Assembly: GCA_024223125.1 (NCBI GenBank)
Contig: JAAEOP010000704.1
Coordinates: 1 to 15,064, forward strand
From: Chloroflexota bacterium
GTDB lineage: Bacteria; Chloroflexota; Anaerolineae; Promineifilales; Promineifilaceae
Reading direction: 5' to 3'
Length of the DNA stretch: 15,064 nucleotides
This document shows, in pieces, positions 12,907 through 15,064 of this stretch (its first letter is position 1; each line of letters starts with the position of its first letter). The translations under genes were made by a program, and so were the position numbers. A model generated the notes under the pieces. That model worked only from the letters and a program-made list of their open reading frames with translations. It did not search any database and was not told the DNA's origin.

Positions 12907-14547
12907 TTGACCACTAAAAAAGTCTCTCCCACTGCTATCCTGGCTGTTGTTGCTTTTGGTGTCTTCGTGGCCGCCGATGACCTCACCGTTGTCTCTACCA
13001 TGTTGCGGCAGATTATCTTTGATCTGGAAATTCCCTTGCCAGATGAACTTAATCGTGCAGCCTGGATTGTCAATGCTTATCTCATTGCTTATGTGGTGGT
13101 GATGCCTTTTGTGGGGCGGCTGAGTGATATTGTGGGGCGGCGTGCCATTTTTATTACTTCCCTGTTGTTGTTTATGGTCGGGTCACTGTGGACGCCCTTT
13201 GCTGGATCGTTGAACAGCTTTATTTGGGGACGGGTAGTCACGGCCGTTGGCGGCGGCGCTATGGTTCCGGTAGCAATGGCAGTCGTGGGGGATGTGTACC
13301 CGCGAGACAAACGGGCGACGGCATTGGGGACGTTGGGGGCAGTAGATACGGCTGGTTGGGTTTGGGGGCCGCTTTATGGCGCCTTACTCGTGCGCTATTT
13401 AAGCTGGCATTGGCAATTTTATCTCAACGTTCCCCTGAGCATCATTGGTATTGTGTTAGCCTGGTGGGCTTTAGCTGATCTACCGGAACCAAAAACAAAA
13501 GAGCGCATTGATTGGTTGGGCACGGCCGTTCTCACACTTTCCATACTCACCCTCAACATCGCCCTATTGGGCAGTGGAGACGTACAAGTCAGCGGCAGTT
13601 TTGCCGCCTTCAACCAACCATCTTCTATAAACACAACCCTCTATTACACTATTGCCGTCATTTCCTTTCTCCTATTTATGCTAATAGAATGGTGGTTAGG
13701 CAAACGCACCGTATCTCGTAATTCGTATCTCGTAAATCGTAATCCGAAGTTCACCAACAGATTACGGATTACGAATCACGAATCACGGATCACGAATTAC
13801 GGATCACGGATTACGAATTACGGATTACGGATCACGCAAGCCCCTCCCCTAATAAACCTCCACCTCTTCCGCCGTCGCAACTTTTCAACGGCCGTCTTCA
13901 TCAACTTCCTGGTCGGTAGCATTTTAATTATCGCTATGGTCAATGTGCCCCTGCTGGTGAATGTGTTGGAATTTGACCCGCCGCAGGCCGCTCTAATTAG
14001 TGGCTTTTTACTCAGCGGCTTGACGTTGGCTATGGCAGTCATGTCTTATATTGGTGGACGGCAGACGGAAAAGCGGGGGTACCGGTTGGTGACGGCCGTC
14101 GGTCTTTCATTCTGTGTCCTCGGTTTTGGCCTGATGGGGTTAACGTGGTCAGTAGATACCGTTTATGGTCAAATGATCTGGCAATTGGTTTTGTTGGGTA
14201 TCGGTTTTGGGTTGGTCATTGCGCCAGTGAGTACGGCCGTTATTAACGCTGCCCCTGAAACCCAACGAGGCGTTGCTTCTAGTCTAGTCATCGTCATGCG
14301 TCTAATTGGGATGAGTGTAGGACTATCTGGCCTGACTACCTGGGGATTACGCCGCTTTCAACAGTTGCGGCCGCAAATTGAACTGCCCCAATTGCCCTTA
14401 ACCGACCCCCAATACCAGCAAGCGTTGGTCGAAGGGTTGACACGAGTAACGGTGGATGTATTGGTAGAAACATTCCTCATTTCAGCGCTGGTGGCGGTAG
14501 CAGCGTTGGGTGTGGCGATGTGGTTGAAGGGGGATACGGCCGTTTGA
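12907..14547 (+). CDS. MFS drug/solute antiporter, DHA2 (14-TM) type
   Basis: 546 residues; proton-coupled efflux permease in the inner membrane, EmrB/QacA-like. TM1 carries an acidic pair (FGVFVAADDLTVVS), motif A is GRLSDIVGRR (70-79), and GWVWGPLYGALL (150-161) corresponds to motif C. Later segments (…VNVPLLVNVLEF…, …GFGLVIAPVSTAV…) complete the two bundles. The start is TTG at 12907 with no Shine-Dalgarno; an in-frame TAA lies two codons upstream, so no earlier start exists, and the MITE ends 9 bp before it. The native 5' region may have been displaced. About 44 residues (268-311, SRITNYGSRITNYG type) come from a DNA microrepeat in the loop before TM7-8. Substrate unknown. Confidence 0.88.
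   Translation: MTTKKVSPTAILAVVAFGVFVAADDLTVVSTMLRQIIFDLEIPLPDELNRAAWIVNAYLIAYVVVMPFVGRLSDIVGRRAIFITSLLLFMVGSLWTPFAGSLNSFIWGRVVTAVGGGAMVPVAMAVVGDVYPRDKRATALGTLGAVDTAGWVWGPLYGALLVRYLSWHWQFYLNVPLSIIGIVLAWWALADLPEPKTKERIDWLGTAVLTLSILTLNIALLGSGDVQVSGSFAAFNQPSSINTTLYYTIAVISFLLFMLIEWWLGKRTVSRNSYLVNRNPKFTNRLRITNHESRITNYGSRITNYGLRITQAPPLINLHLFRRRNFSTAVFINFLVGSILIIAMVNVPLLVNVLEFDPPQAALISGFLLSGLTLAMAVMSYIGGRQTEKRGYRLVTAVGLSFCVLGFGLMGLTWSVDTVYGQMIWQLVLLGIGFGLVIAPVSTAVINAAPETQRGVASSLVIVMRLIGMSVGLSGLTTWGLRRFQQLRPQIELPQLPLTDPQYQQALVEGLTRVTVDVLVETFLISALVAVAALGVAMWLKGDTAV
13711..13836 (+). repeat. Microrepeat cluster inserted in frame inside the MFS gene
   Basis: About 125 bp of degenerate 7-10-bp units of ATTACGAATCACGGATTACG type. 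The first third (…TCGTAATTCGTATCTCGTAA…) is in inverted orientation relative to the rest, so the cluster is itself a loose palindrome around AAGTTCACCAACAG. It keeps the reading frame and contains no stop codon. Base composition and peptide (RITN repeats) are unlike the surrounding transporter. Confidence 0.85.
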
Positions 14548-14630
14548 CATGATTAATTTGCCCCAAAGTTATGACACTGTAACCGCTGACCAAATATCAG
14601 CATATTGTACGTGATAATGCAATCACATTG

Positions 14631-14756
14631 ATTTGCGCTTTTTCGTGTTCGTTCGCGCAAATTTGTTGCTAATTTCTACCCAATCCACCAATTTTTGCGG
14701 CGATCGCGCTACGCGCGAAAGAGATCAGAGGGCGGCTTTGCCGCCAAAGATCAGAG
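14631..14756. repeat. Intergenic hairpins and AGATCAGAG direct repeats
   Basis: In the 227-bp gap between convergent genes: ATTTGCGC (14631-14638) / GCGCAAAT (14655-14662), a possible weak terminator for the MFS gene. A GCGATCGC lies near 14700. GGCGGC-TTT-GCCGCC (14731-14745) is flanked by direct repeats AGATCAGAG (14722-14730 and 14748-14756). More ATCAGAG/TTCAGAG copies run to about 14790, into the end of the next gene. No gene seen. Confidence 0.65.
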
Positions 14757-14774
14757 TTTCAGAGTTCAGAGGCA

Positions 14775-15064
14775 TCAGAGTTCAGAGGGGGCTGGAAAAT
14801 GGGGACGCACACACACACGAAAACCGAGGCCGTCGTCCCCGTAGTAAGGATCGTTCCCGTAACGGAGCGCGCACCGCAGCGCGTCCGCATCGTTATACCA
14901 TGAACCGCCGCGCACCCGCATCAGTGAATCAGACGTTACATTCGCCGCCTCTTCACGGCCGTCGTCCGCCACATACGGATATTTCCCATCAATGCTCCGC
15001 GTCCATTCCCACACATTGCCCGCCATTTCCTCGCATCCATACGGACTGCAACTGTGCGAAAAAC
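14775..15064 (-). CDS. Formylglycine-generating-enzyme (SUMF1-like) domain, C-terminal part
   Basis: 96 codons visible; the N-terminus lies beyond the window. The frame is open to the window edge (…CSPYGCEEMAGNVWEWT…), so the ATG at 15026 is internal. Signature pieces: EMAGNVWEW, RVRGGSWYND, LRCALRYGNDP, GLGFRVCVRP. The family includes enzymes that oxidise a cysteine to formylglycine in sulfatases and many non-catalytic or iron-dependent relatives; the catalytic cysteines cannot be judged from this fragment. After the usual GFRV ending the frame crosses a (GT)5 tract near 14810-14820 and stops inside the AGAGTTCAGAG repeat, so the C-terminal ~8 residues (HFPAPSEL) probably derive from repeat DNA. 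Confidence 0.85.
   Translation of the reverse strand, partial: FSHSCSPYGCEEMAGNVWEWTRSIDGKYPYVADDGREEAANVTSDSLMRVRGGSWYNDADALRCALRYGNDPYYGDDGLGFRVCVRPHFPAPSEL

Overview
The window looks like chromosomal DNA of a free-living bacterium, most likely a Chloroflexota (Anaerolineae-type) genome. That is inferred from the gene set (kynureninase, RelA/SpoT-type enzyme, YtxH proteins, a CSLREA-like beta-helix protein, a formylglycine-generating-enzyme-type domain) and from many small intergenic repeats. No rRNA or marker gene confirms it. A striking signature is the palindrome ACGGCCGT (core CGGCCG), seen about 40 times by eye in positions 2700-15064 but only once in 1-2700.

Layout. 1-2713 (minus strand): a group II intron (about 150-2611) encodes a reverse transcriptase/maturase/HNH protein. 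It interrupts the start of a gene resembling a metallo-beta-lactamase-fold hydrolase (first 33 codons at 2612-2713, with its own promoter and ribosome binding site). About 8 nt past the intron 3' end, what looks like the 5' end of a second group II intron begins and runs off the window. 2972-3868 (minus): secreted or anchored beta-helix protein with a terminator. 4211-4330 (plus): 39-residue membrane peptide sharing a bidirectional terminator with a convergent ABC exporter half-transporter (4368-6314, minus).

6587-7927 (plus): kynureninase preceded by a compact three-way-junction RNA fold next to its ribosome binding site. 8244-9136 (plus): a two-gene unit, a two-TM protein plus a YtxH protein. 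9203-11578 (plus): a RelA-type (p)ppGpp synthetase with degenerate hydrolase residues and an EXDD synthetase motif, behind a ~120-nt leader that carries an intrinsic terminator. 11617-12056 (minus): a convergent two-gene unit (second YtxH protein plus an unknown 74-residue protein). 12157-12308: two long extragenic palindromes. 12383-12661 (plus): a stand-alone Nfu N-terminal-like domain. 12684-12898: hairpins and a MITE-like palindrome abutting a 14-TM MFS transporter (12907-14547) that contains an in-frame low-complexity DNA repeat. 14775-15064 (minus): C-terminal part of a formylglycine-generating-enzyme-type protein.

The genes do not form one pathway; this is a mosaic of short transcription units with abundant intergenic repeats. 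The items most worth a second look are the back-to-back introns with identifiable exon-binding sites, the RelA leader/attenuator, the kynureninase leader fold, and the genome-wide palindrome that is nearly absent from the intron.
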